The notes beneath the pieces were generated by a model, which saw only the letters and a list, made by a program, of their open reading frames with translations, made no database searches and was not told the origin of the DNA. Of a DNA stretch of 64,000 nt, positions 1 to 7,175 are shown one piece after another (the stretch's first letter is position 1; each line of letters starts with the position of its first letter). The stretch is from Thermocaproicibacter sp036260805 (GTDB taxonomy: Bacteria > Bacillota > Clostridia > Oscillospirales > Acutalibacteraceae), in the NCBI GenBank assembly GCA_036260805.1, contig DATALZ010000055.1, forward strand, positions 17,606 through 81,605. The letters are read 5' to 3'. The translations under genes and the position numbers were made by a program.

Positions 1-807
1 GGTTTCCCTCAATGCACAGGGCATCATGTCACCGACGGAACGCATCGCGTCGATTACTTCATCCGGGGGAATTCTGCTGTCGATTCCCGCCAGCGCCATA
101 TCGGCACAGCTGACGGCATTTACCGCTCCAACGACGTTCCGCTTTACGCATGGAATCTCCACCAACCCGGCCACCGGGTCGCATACCAGTCCCAGAAGGT
201 TCATTAAAGCCATCGCACACGCATTCGCACTCATTTCGGGAGTGCCTTTTTTTATGCTCACAAGCGCCGCGGCCGCCATAGCGGAAGCGGCGCCTATTTC
301 TGCCTGACACCCACCCTCTGCGCCGGAAATAGAAGCCCTCGCTGCAATCACCTGACCGAACCCCGCCGCGACAAACAGCGACTGAACAATCACCTCGTCG
401 CTGATGTTCCCGCGTTCCGAAAGCGGAATCAGCACAGCCGGAAGCACGCCGCAGGAACCCGCTGTCGGTGCAGCGACAATCCGCTTCATGCAGGCGTTGC
501 TTTCTCCCATCCGCAGTGCTTCCGTAATAACACGGTCAAAGAACGGGCCGCCAATAGAATCCTCACTGCCCTCGAACGCCTGCATTTTTGCCCCGTCCCC
601 GCCTACCAGTCCGCTGGACGACCGCGCCTGCGGGCTGTAATTTTCGCTGGCGGATTTCATTGCGTCCCACAATGCCTGCATTTGTTTGACGGAGCTTTCA
701 CGGGATACGCCGCGATCCAGCATGTCGTCTTCCAGTATTGTCTCCCAGAGGGAGAGATTTTTTGTTTTCGCCGCATCCAGCAGATTTTTCACGGATGAAA
801 AAGCCAT
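1..807 (-). CDS. sdaAA: L-serine dehydratase, iron-sulfur alpha subunit (3' end outside window)
   Basis: Catalytic subunit of the [4Fe-4S]-dependent L-serine deaminase, which converts serine to pyruvate and ammonia in the cytosol. The 269 visible residues run from the start MAFSSVKNLL to MPCALRE at the window edge, so about 20-25 C-terminal residues are missing against a usual length near 290. Cysteine-bearing family motifs are visible: CMKRIVAAPTAGSCGVLP, EGGCQAEIG, and CDPVAGLVEIPCVKRN, which would supply the cluster ligands. The ATG is preceded by GGAGG at nine bases. It follows sdaAB by 21 bases and forms a two-gene operon with it. The family and strand are clear; only the C-terminus is unseen. 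Confidence 0.95.
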   Translation of the reverse strand, partial: MAFSSVKNLLDAAKTKNLSLWETILEDDMLDRGVSRESSVKQMQALWDAMKSASENYSPQARSSSGLVGGDGAKMQAFEGSEDSIGGPFFDRVITEALRMGESNACMKRIVAAPTAGSCGVLPAVLIPLSERGNISDEVIVQSLFVAAGFGQVIAARASISGAEGGCQAEIGAASAMAAAALVSIKKGTPEMSANACAMALMNLLGLVCDPVAGLVEIPCVKRNVVGAVNAVSCADMALAGIDSRIPPDEVIDAMRSVGDMMPCALRET

Positions 808-828
808 AAAAGTTATCCTCCATCCCAG

Positions 829-1497
829 TTACTTCGCTTCGTCAACATTCAGATAGGTAATCTTCAGGATGCCGTCCATCTTGGAAAGCGACTCCAGAGG
901 CGCCGAAGGGATCGGCTGGTCGCACTCCAGCACCATAACGGCGTATCCACCGCGTACATTCCGGTAAAGCTGCATAGTCGCGATATTCACATTATAACGG
1001 GCAAGCAGGAACGTAACTTCCGACACATGGCCGGGCTGATCCATGTTATGAACAACAAGGGTCGGACAGTCACCGGAAAAGTTCGTCTCAATGCCGTCTA
1101 GCCTGCTGATTTTGATTCTTCCGCCGCCGAGCGAGGAAGCTTCAACTTCCAGTTCCCTGCCGCTGACCCCTTTTACTCTCAAAAGGACAGTGTTGGGGTG
1201 GACATTCCGCAGGGTAATCGTTCCGATTTTTATTTTCAGGTGTTCCTCTTCGGCGACCTCAAAGCTGTGAGGAATCCGTTCGTCGTCCGGCTTCATGCCA
1301 AGCAGTCCTGCAACAAGCGCCCTGTCCGTGCCGTGGCCCTCGCCTGTTGCGGCAAAAGAACCGTGAAGGAGTAGCTCCGCCTGAGCCGGTTTTTCCCCCA
1401 GCAGCTTTCTTGTGATATAGCCGATGCGCGCCGCGCCCGCCGTATGCGAGCTGGAAGGCCCGACCATAATCGGCCCCATAATGTCGAAGATACCCAT
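829..1497 (-). CDS. sdaAB: L-serine dehydratase, iron-sulfur beta subunit
   Basis: Beta subunit (222 residues, normal length) of the two-chain Fe-S L-serine dehydratase. The N-terminal family signature is MGIFDIMGPIMVGPSSSHTAG. The last ~75 residues form an ACT-like regulatory domain (LVVHNMDQPGHVSEVTFLLARYN), which in relatives binds serine or helps the subunits assemble. The ATG lies just after AGGGAGGGG. It is the first gene of the operon with sdaAA downstream, and a sigma-A-like promoter is visible about 65 bases upstream of the start. Confidence 0.95.
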   Translation of the reverse strand: MGIFDIMGPIMVGPSSSHTAGAARIGYITRKLLGEKPAQAELLLHGSFAATGEGHGTDRALVAGLLGMKPDDERIPHSFEVAEEEHLKIKIGTITLRNVHPNTVLLRVKGVSGRELEVEASSLGGGRIKISRLDGIETNFSGDCPTLVVHNMDQPGHVSEVTFLLARYNVNIATMQLYRNVRGGYAVMVLECDQPIPSAPLESLSKMDGILKITYLNVDEAK

Positions 1498-1561
1498 GTT
1501 TCACCCCTCCCTAACCAATTGCAAATCAGTTTGAAAAACGTTGCCGTATCACTATTGCACT

Positions 1562-1590
1562 ATTCTATGACGCTTATAAATTGTTTTCAA
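1562..1590 (-). promoter_or_regulatory. Sigma-A-type promoter for sdaAB-sdaAA
   Basis: On the minus strand, TTGAAA (1585-1590) and TAGAAT (1562-1567) are separated by 17 bases, about 65 bases upstream of the sdaAB start. Confidence 0.6.
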
Positions 1591-1839
1591 GCTGAAAACA
1601 TCATTCGGAATAATTGAATCTTTTCCGCTTGCGATTATTATATTCTTTTTGTAAAAGTGTCGGGATGCCGTCAAAAATGAACCCATCCGCAGCTGGCGGC
1701 AAAGTATTGCATCTCGGTTCATAATTAATATTTTCCCGAATCCGGTTCTTTATTTCTAAATTATCTGGAATTCCGGCGCGACTGTTGCCGCGATTTGATG
1801 TAAATGCGTCCACACTATATGGATATTTATTTTCGCTCA
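1591..1839. other. Intergenic stretch with one doubtful 79-codon frame
   Basis: This gap between divergent transcripts is AT-rich. A minus-strand open frame (1601-1840, starting MSENKYPYSVDAF and ending in a basic RKRKRFNYSE tail) fills most of it, but it has no ribosome-binding site. Its start codon sits on the promoter of the plus-strand lipoprotein. I recognise no family and do not call it a gene. Confidence 0.3.
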
Positions 1840-1848
1840 TGATATAAT
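1840..1848 (+). promoter_or_regulatory. Extended -10 promoter for lipoprotein pair
   Basis: TGATATAAT is a TGnTATAAT extended -10 element. No good -35 box is seen. It lies about 50 bases before the first lipoprotein start. Confidence 0.5.
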
Positions 1849-1899
1849 AGAAATGGTAATATTTGTATATATTGGAAGTGTTTTAAGGGAGAAATTTTT

Positions 1900-2451
1900 A
1901 TGAAAATAAGAAAAATACTTGCGGTTTGTCTTTCTACATTGCTTTTTGCTGTGGCAGGATGTCAGGTATCTGGCGGAAAGGCGGCAAACTCCGGTGTCAG
2001 CTCCGCGACGGTCAGCAGTTCGTTTTCCACAGTTTTCAGCAAGCAGGAATCTTCTGCTTCCGTTACCGCAAACTCTCGTCAGATGCAAAGCGACTCAGAC
2101 AACGAGCCGAAAATCATCAATCAAGTGAGTGCTGCATTAAAGGCAAAATATAGTGATATAGTCATAGCAAATGAGTGGGTTAGTCCAAAATATAATCTTA
2201 AAGGGACAGATGAAAGATATACCGTGCTTTTCGGAGCCTTAAAAAAAGACCCGCTTCAAGGCGTTGCCAAAGTGATTCATACCGATGCAGACGGTACGGC
2301 AGTCAAACAGGAGACCCAATATTTGTCGCCGAAGCGAAAAGGCCCGGTTCGAGTTTACAAACTCGGAGCAAAAGAAGACGATATGGAGATTATTTACCCT
2401 GATGGAGAAACTCATTATTTCATAATTTATGGAGGATTTCAAGTGCCATAA
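1900..2451 (+). CDS. Small lipoprotein of unknown function
   Basis: A 183-residue exported lipoprotein. Residues 1-20 are a type II signal peptide (basic start, hydrophobic core) with lipobox AVAGC, so Cys21 would be lipidated. A Ser/Ala-rich linker to about residue 65 follows, then a ~115-residue domain with mixed charged and beta-like stretches (for example YTVLFGALKKD, THYFIIYGGF). I recognise no family. The ATG follows AAGGGAGA. The next gene, 45 bases on, has a nearly identical signal peptide, so the two are probably co-transcribed and derive from a shared lipoprotein leader. Confidence 0.85.
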   Translation: MKIRKILAVCLSTLLFAVAGCQVSGGKAANSGVSSATVSSSFSTVFSKQESSASVTANSRQMQSDSDNEPKIINQVSAALKAKYSDIVIANEWVSPKYNLKGTDERYTVLFGALKKDPLQGVAKVIHTDADGTAVKQETQYLSPKRKGPVRVYKLGAKEDDMEIIYPDGETHYFIIYGGFQVP

Positions 2452-2496
2452 TTATTCCGGCAAATAAGGGCCATGATTCATGAAAGAGGAATTTCT

Positions 2497-3585
2497 ATGA
2501 AAATTTTCAAAGATGTCCTCGCGGTTTGCCTTTCCATGCTTCTTTTCGTCATGGCAGGTTGCCGGTCGACAGGCGGAACGGATGTTGCCCCTGAAATCAT
2601 AATAAGAACAGCTTCATCTGAATATTATACATCGCCTTCTCGGGAATCTTCAGAAGCACTTACTAATGCAGCGCAGCCAAAATCCTTTCTCACGGTCGAT
2701 GCATCCTCCGGGCAGGGCATCTATGCCATTTCGGATGATTTTCATGTTTTAAAGTCACAGGACGGCAAAAGCTGGGTAAATCTGCTTGACATCAGTAATT
2801 ATTCTGCAAAATCTGGTAAACCTGCGCTGGCCGCTTTGAAAAGTGGATTCGTTTTTATTGCATACTACACTTCTGCCGGTATCGAAACTCAAAAATCAGT
2901 GGATGCGGGAAGCAGTTGGTCAAAGTCTTCCATTAAGATTCCGACAGATGACCCGGAATCGGGTTACGGCGGAAGCCTCGCATTAAGTTTTGTGAATCAA
3001 ACCGACGGATATCTTCTTACCAGCGGTCTCCCGGCAGCAGGCACCATGTGCAAAGCTCTTTACAAAACATTGAACGGCGGTGAAAGCTGGGAATCAGCAG
3101 GAAATAGCCTTAATTCTGAGAAAGCGACCGCAGATTTAACAAAAATCGGCGGTTATACAACAGGAATGGCCTTTTTTCATTTCGGTACAGGGTTCATTAC
3201 CTGTTCTTATCACGGTCAAAATGAGATTTCTCTTTATAAGACAACTAATCATGGAACGAACTGGTTAAGTATGGAAATTGCTCTACCTAAAAACGTTATT
3301 CTCCTAAAATATAGTAAAGATTATTATATTGACGCATATCCGCCTGCAATTTATGGAAATGATCGAAATCATGCAAAATTATTGCTCAACATTTGCAATA
3401 ATGGCGCAAAAGCCCCATACGTCTATAGCTCCAATGACGGCGGAGTAACATGGATGGTCAATGGAAAAAGCAATCTGATCATAAAAAGCTATTCTTTTAC
3501 GGATGATAAAAACGGTTTTGGCCTTGATGAATATGGAACTCTTTATTCTACAGACAACGGCGGCTTAACTTGGATAAAAACTTAA
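2497..3585 (+). CDS. Lipoprotein with Asp-box (sialidase/YCF48-like) repeats
   Basis: A 362-residue lipoprotein. The signal peptide ends in lipobox FVMAGC. The body carries repeated Asp-box motifs (S/T-x-D/N-x-G-x-[ST]-W): SQDGKSW, SVDAGSSW, TLNGGESW, TTNHGTNW, SNDGGVTW and STDNGGLTW. Six spaced repeats suggest a beta-propeller like YCF48/BNR or VPS10-type proteins. Sialidase catalytic residues are not evident, so binding or scaffolding is likelier than hydrolysis. The start at 2497 is preferred over an in-frame ATG at 2473 because it follows GAGGAATT and gives a clean signal peptide. It probably shares a transcript with the lipoprotein upstream. Confidence 0.85.
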   Translation: MKIFKDVLAVCLSMLLFVMAGCRSTGGTDVAPEIIIRTASSEYYTSPSRESSEALTNAAQPKSFLTVDASSGQGIYAISDDFHVLKSQDGKSWVNLLDISNYSAKSGKPALAALKSGFVFIAYYTSAGIETQKSVDAGSSWSKSSIKIPTDDPESGYGGSLALSFVNQTDGYLLTSGLPAAGTMCKALYKTLNGGESWESAGNSLNSEKATADLTKIGGYTTGMAFFHFGTGFITCSYHGQNEISLYKTTNHGTNWLSMEIALPKNVILLKYSKDYYIDAYPPAIYGNDRNHAKLLLNICNNGAKAPYVYSSNDGGVTWMVNGKSNLIIKSYSFTDDKNGFGLDEYGTLYSTDNGGLTWIKT

Positions 3586-3629
3586 GTTCTTAAAAGCCAA
3601 CTTGTAAATCTGCATCCCCAATTATCCCA

Positions 3630-3657
3630 TTGTTTTTGGAAAAACATGCGGTATAAT
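3630..3657 (+). promoter_or_regulatory. Promoter for ybjQ-acetyltransferase pair
   Basis: TTGTTT and TATAAT are separated by 16 bases, about 30 bases before the ybjQ-like start. Confidence 0.55.
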
Positions 3658-3685
3658 AAATAAAAAAAGAATGGGAGCTGGGAAC

Positions 3686-4012
3686 ATGATCAGCACAACC
3701 ACACCGTCCATAGAAGGAAAGCGAATCATCCATTATTACGGAATCGTCTGCGGAGAAGTCATCTCCGGCGTCAATTTCGTCCGCGACTTTGCTGCCGGAC
3801 TGACGAACTTTTTCGGCGGACGCTCCGAATCCTATGAAGACGAGCTGATGCAGGCGCGCGCCAGCGCAATCAGCGAAATGGAACAGCGCGCGGCAGGCAT
3901 GGGCGCGAATGCGGTCGTCGGCGTAAAGCTGGACTACGAAGTTCTCGGTGCGAACAACGGCATGCTGATGGTCAACGCGTCCGGCACAGCCGTTCAGGTC
4001 GAATCCCTATGA
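3686..4012 (+). CDS. YbjQ/UPF0145 family protein
   Basis: A 108-residue member of the YbjQ (UPF0145, 'heavy-metal-binding') family. Family features are visible: an IIHYYGIVCGEVISGVNFVRD-like N-terminal strand pair, the central helix EDELMQARASAISEM, and the C-terminal GANAVVGVKLDYE followed by a V-x-x-GTAV strand. Members form homopentamers; their cellular role is poorly known. I chose the ATG at 3686 because GGGAG lies eight bases upstream and the length then matches the usual 103-108. Its TGA overlaps the next gene's ATG (ATGA). Confidence 0.88.
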   Translation: MISTTTPSIEGKRIIHYYGIVCGEVISGVNFVRDFAAGLTNFFGGRSESYEDELMQARASAISEMEQRAAGMGANAVVGVKLDYEVLGANNGMLMVNASGTAVQVESL

Positions 4013-4473
4013 GAATACGTATCGCCACGGCGGACGACCTCGAACTTCTGATTGCACTCAGGCTGGATTTTTTCCGCGCAAATTCTGTCACCCTCACACC
4101 CGAACAGAAGGACGCCATAACCGGCCAGCTTCGCAGCTATATTCCGAAGCACCTGGCCGAAAGCGACTTTATAGCCGTGCTCGCTGAAGAGAACGGAACC
4201 GTACTTTCCACAGCATTCCTGATTCTTGTTGAAAAACCAGCGAACGCATCCTTTCCTACAGGTAAAACCGGAACGGTGCTGAATGTTTTCACCTACCCGC
4301 AGTACCGAAGGAAAGGCTATGCTGAAAAAGTCATCCTTGCGCTGATCTCCGAAGCAAAAAAGGCTGGCATCTCCCAGCTGGAGCTTTCCGCAACGAAATT
4401 AGGCGAACCACTGTACCGCAAACTTGGGTTCACTGTGCCGCCTGAAGCCTCCATGAGGCTGAAAATCACATAG
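4009..4473 (+). CDS. GNAT family N-acetyltransferase
   Basis: A 154-residue acetyltransferase of the GNAT fold. The opening MRIRIATADDLELLIALRL is typical. The acetyl-CoA loop reads VFTYPQYRRKGYAEKVI, the usual R/Q-x-x-G-x-G/A signature. The C-terminal half has the LELSATKLGEPLYRKLGF pattern. The substrate cannot be inferred. The start overlaps the ybjQ-like stop by four bases, so translation is coupled. A terminator follows. Confidence 0.88.
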   Translation: MRIRIATADDLELLIALRLDFFRANSVTLTPEQKDAITGQLRSYIPKHLAESDFIAVLAEENGTVLSTAFLILVEKPANASFPTGKTGTVLNVFTYPQYRRKGYAEKVILALISEAKKAGISQLELSATKLGEPLYRKLGFTVPPEASMRLKIT

Positions 4474-4484
4474 CCTTCAACAGA

Positions 4485-4517
4485 ATGCCGAGAATGTTGC
4501 AGTCCCGGCATTTTTTA
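4485..4517 (+). terminator. Rho-independent terminator
   Basis: A nine-base-pair stem (4485-4493 with 4503-4511, one mismatch) is followed by TTTTTT just after the acetyltransferase stop. Confidence 0.7.
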
Positions 4518-4663
4518 TACTTCGCAGCTCAACATACCCGTCCATTTTGAAGAACGCCGCATAGTTCGGACAGAATCAAAAAGTCGGCGCGTTATCCATT
4601 CGTTTGGCGAATGAAATTCTGAAATCTCCCTATACTATCTCTCAACAGGTAGGGGGAGACAAA

Positions 4664-5533
4664 ATGAAGAAACAGAAATTTCTAAAATTTTTATATGCAC
4701 TCGCAGTAATAATTTTCATGGCAGGCTGCACCGTAGCCTGCACCTATCTTTTTCTTGCGGCTTATGATCTGGGCGCACGTTCGGTCATTGCCGACCATAA
4801 CGTCAGCACCGCGTCAACCGGCACATCAGATTCCGCCGCGTCTTCGGCATCCATAGCTTCTTCACAGCCCGTTTCGTCACAAGCCACTTCGTCACAGCCT
4901 GCTTCGGAGCAACCCGCTTCGTCACAGGCCCCATCTTCACAAATTAATTCTTCGCAGGCATCGGAAGTTCGGACCGCCACCGTACCGGAAAGCAAACGCG
5001 AGCTTGTCCTTGTAAATCTTGACAATAAAATTCCAAACTGGTATGCTCCCCGCCTTGTCAATGAGCTGGGTTTCCAGATGGATTCGTCCATCGTGCAGCC
5101 GTTTGAAAAAATGCGCGCGGCCGCGTCGAAAGACGGGGTTTCGCTCTGGATTTCTTCCGCATACCGCAGCAACGAAAGGCAGAATGAGCTGTTCCAGCAG
5201 GAAGTCGAGCAGTACTCAAAGACCTGCCCCACTTATGCGCAGGCCCTTGCCTCTGCGGAAAAATCGGTTGCAAAACCGGGTTACAGCGAACACGCCACCG
5301 GCCTCGCCATGGATTTGAACGGAGTGAAGGATGATTTCGACACAACGCCCGCATTCCGCTGGCTGAGCCAGCACGCGCAGGATTACGGGTTTGTTCTGCG
5401 CTACCCGAAGGACAAGCAGTCCATTACAAAAATCAAGTACGAGCCTTGGCATTACCGCTACGTCGGCGTGCAGAACGCTAAGGCAATTAAAAAGGCCGGT
5501 CAGTGTCTGGAAGAATACCTGAAGAACCGTTGA
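4664..5533 (+). CDS. VanY-type D-alanyl-D-alanine carboxypeptidase (peptidase M15B)
   Basis: A 289-residue membrane-anchored zinc carboxypeptidase expected to trim the terminal D-Ala from peptidoglycan stem peptides outside the membrane. Residues ~8-33 are a hydrophobic signal anchor. It contains AGC, a possible but atypical lipobox. A Ser/Gln/Ala-rich linker with repeated SSQ units runs from ~45 to ~105. The M15B catalytic domain follows, with SAYRSNERQNELF, the zinc motif SEHATGLAMD (S-x-H-x4-A-x-D) and EPWHYRYVG supplying the second histidine. The start follows GGGGGAG. It stands alone between a terminator and the gltX promoter. Confidence 0.92.
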   Translation: MKKQKFLKFLYALAVIIFMAGCTVACTYLFLAAYDLGARSVIADHNVSTASTGTSDSAASSASIASSQPVSSQATSSQPASEQPASSQAPSSQINSSQASEVRTATVPESKRELVLVNLDNKIPNWYAPRLVNELGFQMDSSIVQPFEKMRAAASKDGVSLWISSAYRSNERQNELFQQEVEQYSKTCPTYAQALASAEKSVAKPGYSEHATGLAMDLNGVKDDFDTTPAFRWLSQHAQDYGFVLRYPKDKQSITKIKYEPWHYRYVGVQNAKAIKKAGQCLEEYLKNR

Positions 5534-5572
5534 TTGCCGTTCGTTCCTGTAAAAGAAATCCGGCGCGGTTCA

Positions 5573-5601
5573 TTGATTATCTTTCGGGAATTTGGTATAA
5601 T
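5573..5601 (+). promoter_or_regulatory. Promoter for gltX-glnS
   Basis: TTGATT and TATAAT are separated by exactly 17 bases. The inferred transcript has a leader of about 95 bases. Confidence 0.65.
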
Positions 5602-5610
5602 TTATTAATC

Positions 5611-5665
5611 GGCGTTTCCTGTCGAAGGAGCGCCATGGTTTGTTTCCGTAATATACGGACAAACC
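5611..5665 (+). promoter_or_regulatory. Structured 5' leader of gltX
   Basis: Two consecutive hairpins lie between the promoter and gltX. The first pairs GGCG with CGCC (5611-5634). The second (5637-5665) pairs GGTTTGT with ACAAACC and CCGTA with TACGG, with a two-base bulge. There is no T-run and no T-box sequence. The function is unknown. Confidence 0.45.
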
Positions 5666-5702
5666 GCGGAATGTTATCGAAAAATCAGGAGGGGTAAGGC
5701 TC

Positions 5703-7163
5703 ATGACGCAAAAAGTCAGGACAAGGTTCGCCCCGAGTCCGACGGGATTTATGCACGTCGGCAATCTGCGGACCGCACTGTTTGAATATTTGATTGCAAA
5801 GTCGAGCGGAGGCGATTTTGTTCTCCGTATTGAGGATACCGACCAGGAACGCTATGTAGAGGGCGCGGTCGAGGTAATTTACAACACGCTGAAACAAGTC
5901 GGCTTAAAGCATGATGAAGGACCGGATATCGGCGGTGAATACGGTCCTTATGTCCAGAGTGAACGCAAGGGCATGTACAAGCAGTACGCGGAGCAGCTTG
6001 TGCAGGAAGGCAAAGCATACTACTGCTTCTGCACCAAGGAGCGGCTGGACGCCCTGCATGAAAGCAAAGAAGAAAACGGCGGCGGATATGACCGCCACTG
6101 CCGCAATCTCCCTAAGGAAGAAGTCGAGAAGCTTCTCGCGGCCGGCACACCTCACGTTATTCGCCAGAAAATGCCGATTGAAGGCTCCACAACTTTCAAC
6201 GACGTTGTTTACGGCCCCATTACAATTGAAAACAAAGAGCTGGAAGACCAGATTCTTTTAAAGTCGGACGGTTACCCGACTTATAACTTCGCCAACGTCA
6301 TCGACGACCATCTGATGAAAATCACCCATGTGGTGCGCGGCTGTGAATACCTCACTTCCACGCCGAAATACAACCTGCTTTACGAGGCATTCGGCTGGGA
6401 TGTTCCAACCTATGTGCATCTGCCGCTCATCATGGGCAAAAATGAAGACGGCTCCGTTTCCAAACTTTCCAAACGCCACGGTTCCACCGGATTTGCTGAC
6501 CTTGTGGCGGACGGCTACCTGCCCGAAGTGATTGTGAACTACATAGCGCTTCTCGGCTGGTGTCCAAAGGATAACCGCGAAATTTTCACACTTTCCGAAC
6601 TCGCCGAGAATTTCTCGATTGACGGAATCAGCAAATCGCCCGCCGTGTTTGACTACGACAAGCTTCTGTGGTTTAACGGTGAATACATCCGCGCTATGTC
6701 GCAGGAAGATTTCATTGGGCGCGCCATGCCGTATTTCCGCGAGGTTTTCCCGAACGGCGACCGCCCGTGGGATGTGCTGGCTTCCATACTCCAACCTCGT
6801 ATCTCCAAATTCACCGAGATTCCGGAAATGGTCGCGTTCCTTAAGGAACTGCCTGACTATCCGGCAGACTTCTTCGTCAATAAAAAGAGCAAAACAAACC
6901 TTGAAAACTCCGCAGACATGCTGAGGGCCGCCATTCCGGTTCTGGAAGGGCTGCAAAGCTGGACGCTCGACGCAATCCACGATTCCATGATGAACCTCGT
7001 TCCGCAGCTCGGGGTCAAGAACGGAACCCTGCTGTGGCCGGTTCGAATCGCGGCGGCAGGCCAGGTGGTAACGCCCGGCGGAGCGTTCGAAATTCTCTGC
7101 ATTCTCGGCAAAGACGAATCCCTCAGGCGCCTGAACCTGGGGCTGAAAAAATTAAACGCGTAA
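5703..7163 (+). CDS. gltX: Glutamyl-tRNA synthetase
   Basis: Class I glutamyl-tRNA synthetase (486 residues, normal length), charging tRNA-Glu. The N-terminus TRFAPSPTGFMHVGNLRTALF contains the HIGH-equivalent HVGN at residues 18-21. The KMSKS-equivalent KLSKR is at 254-258. The C-terminal third is the alpha-helical anticodon-binding cage. The ATG follows AGGAGGGG. glnS starts 12 bases after the stop, so one transcript makes both glutamate-family synthetases. Because a GlnS is present, this enzyme may be the discriminating type, but that cannot be read with certainty here. Confidence 0.97.
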   Translation: MTQKVRTRFAPSPTGFMHVGNLRTALFEYLIAKSSGGDFVLRIEDTDQERYVEGAVEVIYNTLKQVGLKHDEGPDIGGEYGPYVQSERKGMYKQYAEQLVQEGKAYYCFCTKERLDALHESKEENGGGYDRHCRNLPKEEVEKLLAAGTPHVIRQKMPIEGSTTFNDVVYGPITIENKELEDQILLKSDGYPTYNFANVIDDHLMKITHVVRGCEYLTSTPKYNLLYEAFGWDVPTYVHLPLIMGKNEDGSVSKLSKRHGSTGFADLVADGYLPEVIVNYIALLGWCPKDNREIFTLSELAENFSIDGISKSPAVFDYDKLLWFNGEYIRAMSQEDFIGRAMPYFREVFPNGDRPWDVLASILQPRISKFTEIPEMVAFLKELPDYPADFFVNKKSKTNLENSADMLRAAIPVLEGLQSWTLDAIHDSMMNLVPQLGVKNGTLLWPVRIAAAGQVVTPGGAFEILCILGKDESLRRLNLGLKKLNA

Positions 7164-7175
7164 GGAGCCTGCAAG

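Noticed and set aside
1601..1840. 79-codon minus-strand frame before the first lipoprotein
   Set aside because: No ribosome site, and the start lies on the divergent promoter. Kept only as a note in the intergenic entry.
2497..3585. Calling the Asp-box lipoprotein a sialidase
   Set aside because: Asp-boxes are present but the Arg triad and catalytic Tyr/Glu/Asp pattern are not evident.
4664..4760. VanY-type enzyme as part of a vancomycin-resistance cluster
   Set aside because: No vanH, vanA-type ligase, vanX or two-component genes nearby, and the local Ddl looks like a normal D-Ala-D-Ala ligase.
4860..4960. Short repeats encoding SSQ units as a DNA tandem repeat of interest
   Set aside because: They encode the usual low-complexity linker between the membrane anchor and the catalytic domain; similar linkers occur in other exported proteins here.
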